Below are positions 1 through 8,707 of a DNA stretch of 40,919 bases, piece by piece (the stretch's first letter is position 1; each line of letters opens with the position of its first letter). The position numbers were made by a program, and so were the translations under genes. Source of the DNA: Desulfosporosinus sp. I2. Its GTDB lineage: Bacteria; Bacillota; Desulfitobacteriia; Desulfitobacteriales; Desulfitobacteriaceae. The stretch spans positions 1 to 40,919 of the forward strand of contig NZ_JYNH01000026.1 in NCBI RefSeq assembly GCF_000960765.1, read 5' to 3'. Below the pieces are notes generated by a model. It had not been told where the DNA came from and did no database searches. It saw only the letters and a list, made by a program, of their open reading frames with translations.

Positions 1-109
1 CCACACCCTATTCTCATTCCTATGCCGATTATACAACCAAAAGTCCTTTGAATTCTCCTGTTCAATAGATCCCCACTTCTGCAACAGCTTCTGCTATCCA
101 ACTTACGCC

Positions 110-235
110 TTCTGGTCTCTGTTCTATGTTCTATGTTATGTCCTTAACCACTGGCTTCTGATCCCTGGTCTTTGTAATACCTTCTGACCTCTGTTACGCC
201 TTCTGACCTCTGGCTTCTGCCTTCCGATCGCTGGT
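110..235. repeat. Heptanucleotide tandem repeat, TCTG type
   Basis: Degenerate 7-bp units with a TCTG/TCTA core follow each other, for example TTCTGGT, CTCTGTT, CTATGTT, CTATGTT at 110-137 and TTCTGAC, CTCTGGC, TTCTGCC, TTCCGAT, CGCTGGT at 201-235. The phase slips in places. The run continues into the 3' end of the neighbouring permease gene and supplies its last 13 codons and its stop. This is read directly from the sequence. The cause (slippage or insertion of a short repeat family) is inferred. Confidence 0.7.
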
Positions 236-1021
236 AAGCTTTGTCTCCCTTCGAAACGCCATCCAGATCAAGATCAAGGACATTAACAAAATGACCATAA
301 AATATGAAGCCACTAAGGCATTCGCCAAGTGACCATCCACCTTCTGTAATTTATACAAGTAGATCTGAATGGTCTCATAGTTATCTCCCACTAACAGATT
401 AGCTAGGACAAATTCTCCAAACAAGACGGACACTGAAATCAACGCCGCAGAAATAACTCCCCTCAGTACATTAGGAAAGATTATCTTAACAAACGTCTCC
501 AACTTGCCACACCCCAACATTAGCGCAGCTTCAGTCAGGGCTTTGACGTTGATTGTCCGGAAGCTGTTTTTCGTAGCCTGATACATGAACGGCAAAATTA
601 AGACAAAATAGGAACCAATTAGGATCCAAGGAGTATTCGTGATTCGTATTGGACCTCTGGAATACATCTGAATCATCCCGATGGCTAGAATAACTCCAGG
701 CATCGCAAACGGTAAAATTGACAATAGTTCAAAGAGTTTCTCTAAACGCGGGTAATAAACGATCGCTAAGTACATCGACGGAATAATGATCAGAATTGAC
801 AGGATAATAGTTGCAAAGCTCACATTGACGGTCCTCAATAAGGCTTGCATGAACTCTGGACTGCTGAATAGTTGTTGATAATAGGATAGAGTATACCCTT
901 CAGGCAAGATGGTTGTACTCCACCTTGTCGCAACTGAGAATAGAAGGGTAGCCACGATCGGGAAAAATAGATAGGCGAAGATAATCACCAGAACCAGTTT
1001 AGAAACAATCCCTCGTTTCAT
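194..1021 (-). CDS. ABC transporter permease, PotC/ThiP-type inner membrane subunit
   Basis: A 275-residue polytopic membrane protein with about six hydrophobic segments. It has the cytoplasmic EAA loop of ABC importer permeases at about residues 164-183 (EAALMLGCGKLETFVKIIFP), which docks on the ATPase. It is the second permease of an importer: its ATG overlaps the stop of the upstream permease by four bases (ATGA), so the two are translationally coupled. A solute-binding lipoprotein lies further upstream; the ATPase is not in the window and may lie beyond base 1. The family includes spermidine/putrescine, iron(III), thiamine and aminoethylphosphonate importers, and the substrate cannot be told from sequence alone. 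Oddity: the last 13 residues are encoded by a 7-bp repeat run, so the C-terminus may have been replaced or extended. Confidence 0.85.
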   Translation of the reverse strand: MKRGIVSKLVLVIIFAYLFFPIVATLLFSVATRWSTTILPEGYTLSYYQQLFSSPEFMQALLRTVNVSFATIILSILIIIPSMYLAIVYYPRLEKLFELLSILPFAMPGVILAIGMIQMYSRGPIRITNTPWILIGSYFVLILPFMYQATKNSFRTINVKALTEAALMLGCGKLETFVKIIFPNVLRGVISAALISVSVLFGEFVLANLLVGDNYETIQIYLYKLQKVDGHLANALVASYFMVILLMSLILIWMAFRRETKLTSDRKAEARGQKA

Positions 1022-1896
1022 TGTCCCACCCCTCCGCCGTTTTTCTTAAGCCTCTCATTAATAATAATGGACGCTACCAAAAAGCCAGCCATAATGACTG
1101 CTAAGGCACTTGCCAAAGAAGGATCCGGGAAAATATCCCCTGTGACTAGGTTAGCGATTGTTATTGAAACAAGGCTGTTGTTCGAGCTTGTCAAGGCGTA
1201 AGCTGTGGCATAAGCTCCTAGGGAATTGGCAAAAAGCAGCGTAAAACTGCCCAACATGGAAGGTAACAAGATAGGTATCCCAATCTTACGCCAGAAATGA
1301 AAACGGCTGGCCCCTAAAATTCGAGCCGCTTCTTGAATATCCTGCCTAAGGGCATAGACTGCAGGATACATCAGCATAAAGGCCAAAGGTACGCTAAAAT
1401 AAATATAAACTAGGACGATCCCCGTCCAGCTGAACAGGTTAAAACCCATGCCATACAGGTCCAGCCCCATTTTTTCCTTCATTAAGACCGTTACAAGGCC
1501 ATTGACTCCCAAGAGAACGATATAGGCAAAGGCCAAAGGCACTCCAGAAAAATTCGAGGTCATATTAACCAACGTCAAAAGTTTTTCTCGCCAGGCTTCT
1601 CCTATTGAACGCAAAGATAGTGCGCCAATTGTACCAATGACCAAGCCGATAACTCCTACGGCCACGGATACTAATAAACTGTTTTTCAAGGAAACCACGT
1701 AATATTTACTCTGAAAAACTTGGGCATAGCTTTGAAAACTAATTCCAGTCGAGGTATGTACACTGCTGTAAATAATATATCCCATAGGGAGGATTTCGAA
1801 GGCTAAAGCGAAGATAATCAAGGGAATAAGGGGAACCCAAAGGATTCCACCTCGCCGCAACTCTTGGCCGAGCCGTTTAACTAAGTTATTCTTCAT
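1018..1896 (-). CDS. ABC transporter permease, PotB-type inner membrane subunit
   Basis: A 292-residue permease with about six membrane segments and an EAA loop at about residues 189-208 (EAARILGASRFHFWRKIGIP). A strong AGGAGG lies nine bases before the ATG. It pairs with the following permease (4-base overlap) to form the membrane channel of an importer fed by the lipoprotein encoded just upstream. A 13-bp inverted repeat separates it from the binding-protein gene, which would be expected to lower permease transcripts relative to the binding protein. Assignment to the binding-protein-dependent permease family is firm; the substrate (ferric iron, polyamine, thiamine or phosphonate type) is open. 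Confidence 0.87.
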   Translation of the reverse strand: MKNNLVKRLGQELRRGGILWVPLIPLIIFALAFEILPMGYIIYSSVHTSTGISFQSYAQVFQSKYYVVSLKNSLLVSVAVGVIGLVIGTIGALSLRSIGEAWREKLLTLVNMTSNFSGVPLAFAYIVLLGVNGLVTVLMKEKMGLDLYGMGFNLFSWTGIVLVYIYFSVPLAFMLMYPAVYALRQDIQEAARILGASRFHFWRKIGIPILLPSMLGSFTLLFANSLGAYATAYALTSSNNSLVSITIANLVTGDIFPDPSLASALAVIMAGFLVASIIINERLKKNGGGVGQ

Positions 1897-1946
1897 TTTA
1901 TAAGGCCTCCTCGCCGCAAACGACTTTGGAACAGTTTAAATACTGA

Positions 1947-2004
1947 GGAAAAGCCTGACTTGATAACAATCTGTATAAAGACCGATGTCCCGTCAGGCTT
2001 TTCC
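1947..2004 (-). terminator. Inverted repeat between binding-protein and permease genes (likely attenuator)
   Basis: Perfect 13-bp arms GGAAAAGCCTGAC (1947-1959) and GTCAGGCTTTTCC (1992-2004) with a 32-base loop. There is no long T run, so it is more likely a partial terminator or an mRNA 3'-end stabiliser for the binding-protein message than a full terminator. Such stem-loops are common after binding-protein genes in ABC operons. Confidence 0.6.
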
Positions 2005-2036
2005 CTATAGTAAGGAGCAGAGAGAGTGAGTGAACA

Positions 2037-3155
2037 TTATTGCGAGACTATTACATTATTTCTCCACAGATCGGGGATTGTTTTCATATTCTTTTCCCAA
2101 GCCGCGAAGTCCTTAATTGGTTTAGCTGATACATATTGTTCTTTCGGTACCATCGTTTTCGCGATATCCGCAGGAATTTGTACTTTGTCTCGAATTGGGC
2201 GAGCAAACCCTTTGGCTAAAAGAACTTGTCCTTCGTCACTTAAGAGGTAATCTTGGAAAGCTTTAGCCGCATTGGGATGTGGCGCGTATTTATTAATGAT
2301 CGAGACATAAGCACTTGCTACAGTACCATCCGCAGGGATAACAACCTGGTAATTTTCTTTATCCGCCAAGCGAGAGCGATAACCAAGCGCGTTGAAATCC
2401 CAAAGGATCCCTACAGGAACTTCACCCTTTTGGAAGATGCTGAAAATATTATCACTGGGTTTGAGATTACCAGCTTTGGCTAACTTCGCGAAATAGTCAA
2501 TCCCTGGCTTTAAGTTGTTTTCATCCCCACCGTTAGCAAACGCGGCTGCCAGAATTGCAGCTTGTGATTGGGCAGCTTTTAAAACATCCCCCGTGACAAC
2601 GGCACCTTTATATTCTGGTTTAAGTAAATCAGCCCAGCTCTTGGGAACCTCTTTAACCAGCTTGGTGTTCACTAAGAAAGCAATTGTCCCAACGTATTCC
2701 CCTGTCCAAAGACCATCTTTATTCTTGGCCCAATCTGGAATTTCGCTCCAAGTCGGTCCCTTGTGTGCTTGGACGACATCGCGGGCTACAGCAACATTAC
2801 CGAACGTAATGCCTACATCCCCAATATCAGCGACAGGGCTGCCTTTCTCAGCGTCGAACTTAGCAATTTCCTCGGCACTCGTCATATCTGTGTCAGAGTG
2901 AGTAACCTCATTTGACTTGGTGAAATTACCCCAAATCTCGCCTAGATTTGCCCAGGCATCTGGCATGCCATAGGAAACAACCTTTCCTTCTTTTTTCGCA
3001 GCGTCTTTTAGCGCTTGCCCGGTCAATTCACCGGCAGGCTTCGCCTCTTTAACCGGATCAGCTGCAGGTTTCGTTCCACACCCAGTCAAAAGGCTGCTCA
3101 TTAAGAATGCGCCAATCATAACGCACGTAAGGGATTTCCTTGTCCTATTTAACAT
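2037..3155 (-). CDS. ABC transporter solute-binding lipoprotein (iron/polyamine-type)
   Basis: A 372-residue exported lipoprotein with a signal peptide ending in a lipobox, LLTGC, with the lipidated cysteine at residue 26. The mature part resembles the class of periplasmic binding proteins used for iron(III), thiamine, polyamines and 2-aminoethylphosphonate. Recognisable stretches are the N-terminal EGKVVSYG, the central VPKSWADLLKPEYKG, and AFQDYLLSDEGQ near the C-terminus. GAGGAGG precedes the ATG. It is the first gene of a binding protein-permease-permease operon. Two tyrosines that usually bind iron in the FbpA group cannot be confirmed by eye, so I leave the ligand open. Confidence 0.85.
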   Translation of the reverse strand: MLNRTRKSLTCVMIGAFLMSSLLTGCGTKPAADPVKEAKPAGELTGQALKDAAKKEGKVVSYGMPDAWANLGEIWGNFTKSNEVTHSDTDMTSAEEIAKFDAEKGSPVADIGDVGITFGNVAVARDVVQAHKGPTWSEIPDWAKNKDGLWTGEYVGTIAFLVNTKLVKEVPKSWADLLKPEYKGAVVTGDVLKAAQSQAAILAAAFANGGDENNLKPGIDYFAKLAKAGNLKPSDNIFSIFQKGEVPVGILWDFNALGYRSRLADKENYQVVIPADGTVASAYVSIINKYAPHPNAAKAFQDYLLSDEGQVLLAKGFARPIRDKVQIPADIAKTMVPKEQYVSAKPIKDFAAWEKNMKTIPDLWRNNVIVSQ

Positions 3156-3279
3156 TGTCGTTCCTCCTCATAAACAATATTCTTGTGAAGTTCCTAAGTA
3201 CATGACTTGTCCAATCTTTCACAGACCTAGTGAGAAAGCCTCTCACCTCCTCCGCAACGTTTGTTTACAATGTTATTTA

Positions 3280-3309
3280 CGTATATCCATTCACTGTCCC
3301 TGAAGTCAA
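3280..3309 (-). promoter_or_regulatory. Possible sigma-A promoter for the ABC operon
   Basis: On the minus strand TTGACT (3309-3304) is followed after 17-18 bases by TATACG/ATATAC. The -10 match is only moderate. It lies about 130 bases ahead of the lipoprotein start. A small stem GTGAGA/TCTCAC lies in the leader between them; I recognise no known riboswitch class there. Confidence 0.35.
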
Positions 3310-3427
3310 ATCCCAGTATAGTTTTGTTCTCGGTCTAACCTCAGAGTCATGATGAAGGCCAACGAAAGGAAAACTGAGGAATCGATGCCTGCTCATCCGA
3401 AGTATAGTTACTTAATCCGGCACTTTT

Positions 3428-4123
3428 CTAAATAAAGCGCTCTGGGTAATTTGTGATCGCCATATCAGCACCGGAAATTGCAACACGTTCCATCTCCCAG
3501 GCCTCGTCCACTGTCCAAGTATGGATACCGATTCCCCGCAAATGACTTTCTCGTACTAATTCTGGGCTGACAAAGGCATAGTGGGGGTGCAAATGGCTTG
3601 CCCCTAAATTCTGAGCATAAAGCCAAGGCGAGATTAACCCGCAGTCATAAATTAAGCCAGTTTTCAGATGCGGATAATTTTCAATTACTTCTACTATTGT
3701 CTTATGTTCAAACGAAGAAATTATACTTTGGGAAGTCACTCGATACTTTTCTAATAAGCCCACCACTTGCCCGACAATTCCCGGGTATTCGATCAAGCCC
3801 GTTTTAATCTCAACATTAAGGATCAGTGGCCTTCCTTTCAGCATTTCCAGCAGTTCCGCTAAAGTCGGAATTGGTGCGTACATCCTAAATCCAACTCCAA
3901 AATTTAGTTTCTTAAGTTCCTTAAGCGTAAAGTCCTTAACCCAACCAATCCCATCACTGGTCCGATCGACACGTTCGTCATGACAGATGACGACTTCTCT
4001 GTCTCGTGACAATTGTACATCAAACTCAAAGCCATCCACCCCAAATTCAAGGCCCTTGGCAAAGGAAAGCAACGTATTTTCTGGAGATGTACCCGCAGCT
4101 CCCCGATGGCCCAAAATTTTCAT
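3428..4123 (-). CDS. Glycerophosphodiester phosphodiesterase
   Basis: A 231-residue cytoplasmic GDPD-family TIM barrel that hydrolyses glycerophosphodiesters to glycerol 3-phosphate and an alcohol. Visible family motifs are the N-terminal GHRG then PENT, the metal-binding FEFDVQLSRD, CHDERVDRT, and the C-terminal HTWTVD. The ATG giving MKILGHRG is chosen because GAGGAG lies eight bases upstream. An earlier in-frame TTG sits on top of that ribosome site and is unlikely. No signal peptide is seen, so this is the cytoplasmic type (UgpQ-like). It is separated from its neighbours and looks monocistronic. Confidence 0.88.
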   Translation of the reverse strand: MKILGHRGAAGTSPENTLLSFAKGLEFGVDGFEFDVQLSRDREVVICHDERVDRTSDGIGWVKDFTLKELKKLNFGVGFRMYAPIPTLAELLEMLKGRPLILNVEIKTGLIEYPGIVGQVVGLLEKYRVTSQSIISSFEHKTIVEVIENYPHLKTGLIYDCGLISPWLYAQNLGASHLHPHYAFVSPELVRESHLRGIGIHTWTVDEAWEMERVAISGADMAITNYPERFI

Positions 4124-4279
4124 ACTATCTCTCCTCAACCTCTCTAACCTAATGGTTTGTAGATTTTCGTAATCTCTGAATAATCCCTCATTTTATCATA
4201 ACACTAAACTCTTACTTTTGCTCATTTCAAAAAACCATTTAATGCCGCTGTTTCGCCCAAACGTTACACCTCCGTAATC

Positions 4280-5908
4280 TTAAACAATTCCCATGACTAC
4301 CTTGGCAATATTTACTGTGTGCTCATCTACTTGATATAAGAGATTAATTAAGTCTAACGTAAAATAACGGAATTTCTCTTCAATCTTCAGATTGCTTTCT
4401 AGTCCGCTTTGCTGAGGGCCTTGAGCAAGAAAACCGAACTGCAAGTCTCTCTGTACACGAGCAGTCTCAGGATGTTCACGAATCACTTCTGCTGCCCTTT
4501 GGGAATCCCACTGAGTTAAGGCCTCCAGCACGGTCGCAAAATGACCCATTACCTGCTGATATAAATCATCGAGATGCTCCCAATTTTCAGCTGGAACCCT
4601 CAAATTCTCACGATGCAATTTGTTGGTTAATTGCACCATAGCCATAATTGCATCCCCAATATATTCAAATTCTTTGGCAATAAACTGAAGGTTCATGCTT
4701 TCTTCTGCTTGCTCATCTGTCAGTCCTTTCTGAGATAGGACCGCTAGAAAACGCATAGTGTGTCGATAATACCAATCCACACCCTCTTCAACCTCAGCCA
4801 CCTTATCGGCCAAATCTTCACTACTCGATAAGAGAGCTTCTGGAACTTTTTGTAACATCTTCGTAAGGATGAACTTGCCCAAGGCACATATCTCTCCGTG
4901 AGCTTGTTTAAGGGCAACAGCCGGAACCTCCAAGGAAACTTCATCAATGACTTGGAACTTCAAGGGAGTATCTTTGCCGGCACGATCCGGAACCACACGT
5001 TTTAGTCCTTGGGCAATAATGTGGTTCAGGGGGAAAAATAAGATAACCATTAAAACCGCAAAGAGCAAATGGGCATTGGCGACCTGTCGTTGTACATTAC
5101 CCGTTGTCCATTGGATAAGCTGTGCGAATTGTGCCAAAAATGGATACACTAGAACCGCTGCTACTACTTTATACCCTGTATTTGCTATCGCCGTTCGTTT
5201 AGCATCCGTCTTTTGCGCAGTTAAACTTGTAAGTAATGTGGTAACTGTACCTCCAATATGAGCTCCAAGAACCAACGGAACAATAGCTGAGAGACCCAAT
5301 AAATGTTGCCCCGCCAGAGACATCATAATTGCGAAAACTGCCGTGCTACTCTGAATTACGGTGGTTAAGATAAGCCCCACGATGATCGCCAGAAAAGGCT
5401 GGCTTCCCAATTGAGAGAGAAAGATATAAACTTCAGGAATATTACGAAGGGGAGCCGTAGCGTTCGACATATTAGCCATCCCAACAAAGATTAATCCAAA
5501 GCCAATTAAAGAATGTCCTAAATGCTTCCACTGTTTCTTACCAGAAAAATAAAGAATGACACCCATAAATATGGCCCCTAATGCCACATCCAGAATTTGA
5601 AAAGCGATGAGTTGAATGGAGATCGACGTCCCCACTGCCGAGCCTAAAACAATGCCTAATGCCTGCCCAAGATTCATCATTCCTGCATTGACAAACTCTA
5701 CAACCAAAACAGTTGTTGCAGCACTGCTTTGAAAAGCAACGGTGATGACCATCCCCAACAAAACAGCCATAAAGGGTTTCTTGGTAAGCGATTGGAGAAT
5801 TTGTTTAAGACGATGTGCAGCAAACTTTTGCAGGGCATCTGACGTTGTTTGAACGCCATACATAAAGAGACCCAACCCGCCCAAAAACACTAAAACAGTC
5901 CCGACCAC
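4280..5908 (-). CDS. Na+/phosphate cotransporter family protein with C-terminal PhoU-like domain
   Basis: A 542-residue protein. The N-terminal 300 or so residues are hydrophobic and carry the two inverted QSS repeats typical of NptA/YjbB-type Na/Pi symporters (AFQSSAATTV near residue 60 and VIQSSTAVF near residue 185). The C-terminal 200 residues are soluble and helical, like PhoU. The family exports or imports phosphate coupled to sodium; the direction is not known here. The start is GTG with AAAGGAG 14 bases upstream, a rather long spacing. It has its own promoter region with a palindrome on the -10 and a stem-loop in the leader. Confidence 0.87.
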   Translation of the reverse strand: MVGTVLVFLGGLGLFMYGVQTTSDALQKFAAHRLKQILQSLTKKPFMAVLLGMVITVAFQSSAATTVLVVEFVNAGMMNLGQALGIVLGSAVGTSISIQLIAFQILDVALGAIFMGVILYFSGKKQWKHLGHSLIGFGLIFVGMANMSNATAPLRNIPEVYIFLSQLGSQPFLAIIVGLILTTVIQSSTAVFAIMMSLAGQHLLGLSAIVPLVLGAHIGGTVTTLLTSLTAQKTDAKRTAIANTGYKVVAAVLVYPFLAQFAQLIQWTTGNVQRQVANAHLLFAVLMVILFFPLNHIIAQGLKRVVPDRAGKDTPLKFQVIDEVSLEVPAVALKQAHGEICALGKFILTKMLQKVPEALLSSSEDLADKVAEVEEGVDWYYRHTMRFLAVLSQKGLTDEQAEESMNLQFIAKEFEYIGDAIMAMVQLTNKLHRENLRVPAENWEHLDDLYQQVMGHFATVLEALTQWDSQRAAEVIREHPETARVQRDLQFGFLAQGPQQSGLESNLKIEEKFRYFTLDLINLLYQVDEHTVNIAKVVMGIV

Positions 5909-5963
5909 TTATCTGCATTCAACTCCTTTTGGCCCCAAAAAGTCTGGCAATGAAAAGTAGAAA

Positions 5964-6008
5964 AAAGCCGCAAACAAACCTGTTAAAAACAGATAAATTT
6001 GCGGCTTT
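5964..6008 (-). terminator. Intrinsic terminator/attenuator upstream of the Na/Pi gene
   Basis: Arms AAAGCCGCAAA (5964-5974) and TTTGCGGCTTT (5998-6008), with a small inner CTGTT/AACAG stem. On the minus strand it ends in TTTTTT, the normal form of an intrinsic terminator. It lies after rpoN but also inside the predicted leader of the Na/Pi gene, so it could end rpoN transcription, attenuate the symporter gene, or both. Confidence 0.7.
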
Positions 6009-6058
6009 CTCTATAACTCCAGCCTTAAATATCAACTTTTGAGTGATTAATTTATACC

Positions 6059-6103
6059 TATTATAGTTATGACTATAATATACGCATTTTCAGAATTAAG
6101 CAA
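6059..6103 (-). promoter_or_regulatory. Promoter with a 22-bp palindromic operator
   Basis: On the minus strand TTGCTT (6103-6098), 17 bases, then TATTAT (6080-6075). The -10 lies inside a palindrome at 6059-6080, TATTATAGT-4 bases-ACTATAATA on the plus strand, nine perfect bases per arm. A repressor dimer binding here would cover the -10 and the start site. It does not match the 7-1-7 PerR/Fur layout, so the regulator is unknown. Confidence 0.5.
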
Positions 6104-6221
6104 TTACTTTTTAGTCTGAACCACCAAATCCAGCAACTCCCTGAGAAGTCTCGAAACAGAGCGAAACCTTTACGAGCGTTCCCCGCCAAACTTGTCTTGA
6201 CCTGCGACTTCTCGCTCTCCC

Positions 6222-7622
6222 CTAATACCTCTTCCTAACCGACGTCGCCGAAATCCCTAACTCATCCCGGTACTTGGCAACGGTACGCCTGGAAATCTCC
6301 ATATCTCTGGCCTTTAGTAGGTCTGCCAATTTTTGATCCGAATAAGGGTTCTTGGGATTTTCCGTAGCAATAATATCTTTAAGAACCAGTTTGATGACAT
6401 CGGTCGTTATCCCTGAGTCGTTTTGATTTCCTCGCCCCATACTATTGGCAAAGAAGAACTTGAACTCGAAAATCCCCTTAGGGGTTTGAACATATTTATG
6501 GGCAGTGGCTCGGCTGACGGTGGATTCATGAACTCCGATTTCTTCCGCAATATCTCTTAATGTGAGTGGTCTGAGATGGCGTATCCCGTGGCGGAGAAAT
6601 TCAGTTTGCCACTTTACAATGGCATTAGCTACTTTATAAAGGGTGAGACGCCGTTGTTCAATACTACGAATCAGCCAAGCTGCTGCGTTCAACTTCTGCT
6701 CGACAAATTTACGGGTTTCTGTTCCCTCGTCTTGACCTAACGCATCGCGGTACACTTTGTTGATTCCTAGGCGGGGTACCGTAATATCGTTAACCAGGAT
6801 TATAAACTCCCCTTGAATCTCTTCAATCACCACATCGGGGACGACATAGCGCACTTCTCCCGGGCTGGAAAATCTCAGGCCTGGTTTAGGGTCTAACTTT
6901 CGCACCATATCTGCCAGTTCCTGAACCCGATTTAAGGAGATTTTAAGCATATGAGCAATTCTTTGTAAACGTCCGGCTGCCAAGTCCTCTAGATACTTCA
7001 AAAACTCTGTTAATTCTGGTGGATTATCTGGAAGGAGAGGCAATTGTAAGCGAAGACATTCCTCTAAATTCCGAGCCCCTACTCCCAATGGATCAAGAGT
7101 CTGAACTAGTGACAAGGCTTCTTCGGCCGTTTCAAGCGAGACCTTCATTTCATCGGCAATCTCTTTTGTGGATAGTGCGAGATATCCATTATCATTTAAA
7201 TTCCCCACTATATATTCTGCCACGGATAAAGAAGCCGTGGCCTTTTGAACATGAAGTTGTTCCAGTAAATAGTCTAGAAGCGTAGGTGCTGCGGCAGTAA
7301 ACGGGTCAAATCGTTGATTGTCCTCCAGCGTCACACGTTCCTGGCGCACACGATTTTCATCCTGGTCCTGAAAATACTCTTGCCAATCCACTTCCCATTT
7401 TTCATCGGGAGCCTTCTCTTCCACCACAGGAGGCTCTACTTCTCCCTTGGTTTCTGGATTTTCCTCAAGATTTTCTAGTAAAGGATTTTCTAAGAGCTGC
7501 TCCTCAACATACGTGGATAGGTCAAGTGCGGACAGCTGTAAAATTGTAATTGCTTGGCGTAATTCCGGAGTCATAATTAGTTTCTGAGTTTGCTCTAGAT
7601 TCAAACCATACCCTAACCGCAC
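6222..7622 (-). CDS. rpoN: RNA polymerase sigma-54 factor
   Basis: A 466-residue sigma-54. Region I is glutamine/leucine-rich at residues 1-50 (LNLEQTQKLIMTPELRQAI). An acidic region II follows at about 55-100, then the core-binding domain, a helix-turn-helix (IAEEIGVHESTVSRAT) and the C-terminal RpoN box SRRTVAKYRDELGI that reads the -24 element. The length is normal for Firmicutes. The GTG start is preceded by GGGGGG six bases away. It follows whiA closely on the same strand. Sigma-54 needs an enhancer-binding activator, and none is encoded in this window. Confidence 0.96.
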   Translation of the reverse strand: MRLGYGLNLEQTQKLIMTPELRQAITILQLSALDLSTYVEEQLLENPLLENLEENPETKGEVEPPVVEEKAPDEKWEVDWQEYFQDQDENRVRQERVTLEDNQRFDPFTAAAPTLLDYLLEQLHVQKATASLSVAEYIVGNLNDNGYLALSTKEIADEMKVSLETAEEALSLVQTLDPLGVGARNLEECLRLQLPLLPDNPPELTEFLKYLEDLAAGRLQRIAHMLKISLNRVQELADMVRKLDPKPGLRFSSPGEVRYVVPDVVIEEIQGEFIILVNDITVPRLGINKVYRDALGQDEGTETRKFVEQKLNAAAWLIRSIEQRRLTLYKVANAIVKWQTEFLRHGIRHLRPLTLRDIAEEIGVHESTVSRATAHKYVQTPKGIFEFKFFFANSMGRGNQNDSGITTDVIKLVLKDIIATENPKNPYSDQKLADLLKARDMEISRRTVAKYRDELGISATSVRKRY

Positions 7623-7672
7623 CTTTTTCCCCCCATATCTCCAAATTTTAGGTTCCTGTCATGGTTTTTACT

Positions 7673-8617
7673 TTAAAGTTCCCATCTTTGGCCCCGCATA
7701 CGCTCAGCAAACTCATCTATTTTTCGCATGCGATGATTAACGCCGGATTTCCCGACCTTTGGACGGAGCATTTCTCCAAGCTCTTTTAAACTGGCGTCTG
7801 GGTATTGAAGCCTAAGCTCCGCCATGTTCCGCAAAGTGTCTGGCAAAGCCTGCAGACCCGTTTTCTCCTGAATATATTGAATATTCTCCAATTGGCGCAC
7901 TGCAGCATCCACAATTTTATCGAGATTCGCGGTCTCACAATTTACTAAGCGATTGACCTGATTACGAACATCTTTGAGTACACGAGCATTCTCAAACTCT
8001 AAAAGAGCATGATGTGCGCCCATAAACCCGAGAAAATCTACGATATGTTCACTTTCTTTGAGATATATTACATACCAATGCTTGCGCATGCTAACTTTAG
8101 CGCCTAATTTAAAACGATTGATCAATTGGCATAATGCTTTAGCATGTTCGGGGTCATTGCTAACAATTTCGAGGTGATATGTACCTTCAGGATTATTCAT
8201 CGACCCCCCAGCCAAAAAGGCGCCTCTTAAATACGCTTTTTGGTCACAACGCTTTTTGATAAGATTGGGGGCGATGCCGGGATAGATTTGCCCCTCTTCG
8301 TCTACCAAACCGATGTTTTTTAGATCTTCTAATCCACGAAGGTAGATTTTAACTAAGTAGGAGTTATTCTTACGTAATCTAAGTTTACGTCGAACCACGA
8401 TTTCCAGCGGGCGCTTAAGCACATCCTTTGCAAGACGATAAATCTTGCGAGCCACTGGAGCACTTTCTGTCATAACATTTAAGGTATACTGCTGGTTGGT
8501 ACTGATTTGGAGTGTGCCGTCCATCCGGATTAGAGCCGCCAGTTCAGATAACTCACAACAAGCTTTTTGATTGCTCAAACGAGCTAATTCTTCTTTTGTA
8601 ATCGCACTAAAAGACAA
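7673..8617 (-). CDS. whiA: Sporulation/division transcription factor WhiA
   Basis: A 314-residue WhiA: N-terminal LAGLIDADG homing-endonuclease-like fold (residues about 1-210, including LRGAFLAGGSMNNPEGTYHLE) and C-terminal helix-turn-helix (YPDASLKELGEMLRPKVGKS, then GVNHRMRKI). I choose the TTG that gives LSFSAITKEELARL because AAGGGGGTG precedes it and because family members start with SFS/SFA there. The frame stays open 25 codons further to a GTG, but that stretch is translated heptanucleotide repeat and has no ribosome site. Third gene of the rapZ-yvcK-whiA operon. Known to bind DNA and to affect division and chromosome segregation. Confidence 0.93.
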   Translation of the reverse strand: MSFSAITKEELARLSNQKACCELSELAALIRMDGTLQISTNQQYTLNVMTESAPVARKIYRLAKDVLKRPLEIVVRRKLRLRKNNSYLVKIYLRGLEDLKNIGLVDEEGQIYPGIAPNLIKKRCDQKAYLRGAFLAGGSMNNPEGTYHLEIVSNDPEHAKALCQLINRFKLGAKVSMRKHWYVIYLKESEHIVDFLGFMGAHHALLEFENARVLKDVRNQVNRLVNCETANLDKIVDAAVRQLENIQYIQEKTGLQALPDTLRNMAELRLQYPDASLKELGEMLRPKVGKSGVNHRMRKIDEFAERMRGQRWEL

Positions 8618-8634
8618 TTCCCCACCCCCTTCTC

Positions 8635-8669
8635 GTGGTTCGAGGTTCGAAGTTCGTGGTTCGAATAAC
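8635..8669. repeat. Heptanucleotide tandem repeat, GAnnTTC type (locus 1)
   Basis: Five consecutive 7-bp units: GTGGTTC, GAGGTTC, GAAGTTC, GTGGTTC, GAATAAC. It fills most of the gap between yvcK and whiA and stays open in the whiA frame, which artificially lengthens the open frame of whiA. Confidence 0.85.
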
Positions 8670-8707
8670 TCAAATCGTACTCCGTACCTCACGCTTCGCG
8701 TTTAATC

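Noticed and set aside
2026-2901. Plus-strand frames opposite the ABC binding protein gene and many similar antisense frames elsewhere
   Set aside because: They lie opposite well-supported genes, lack ribosome sites and family features, and reflect the codon usage of the real gene.
3156-3427. Riboswitch in the ABC operon leader
   Set aside because: Only a small GTGAGA/TCTCAC stem is visible; no thiamine, cobalamin, purine or other known conserved core could be recognised.
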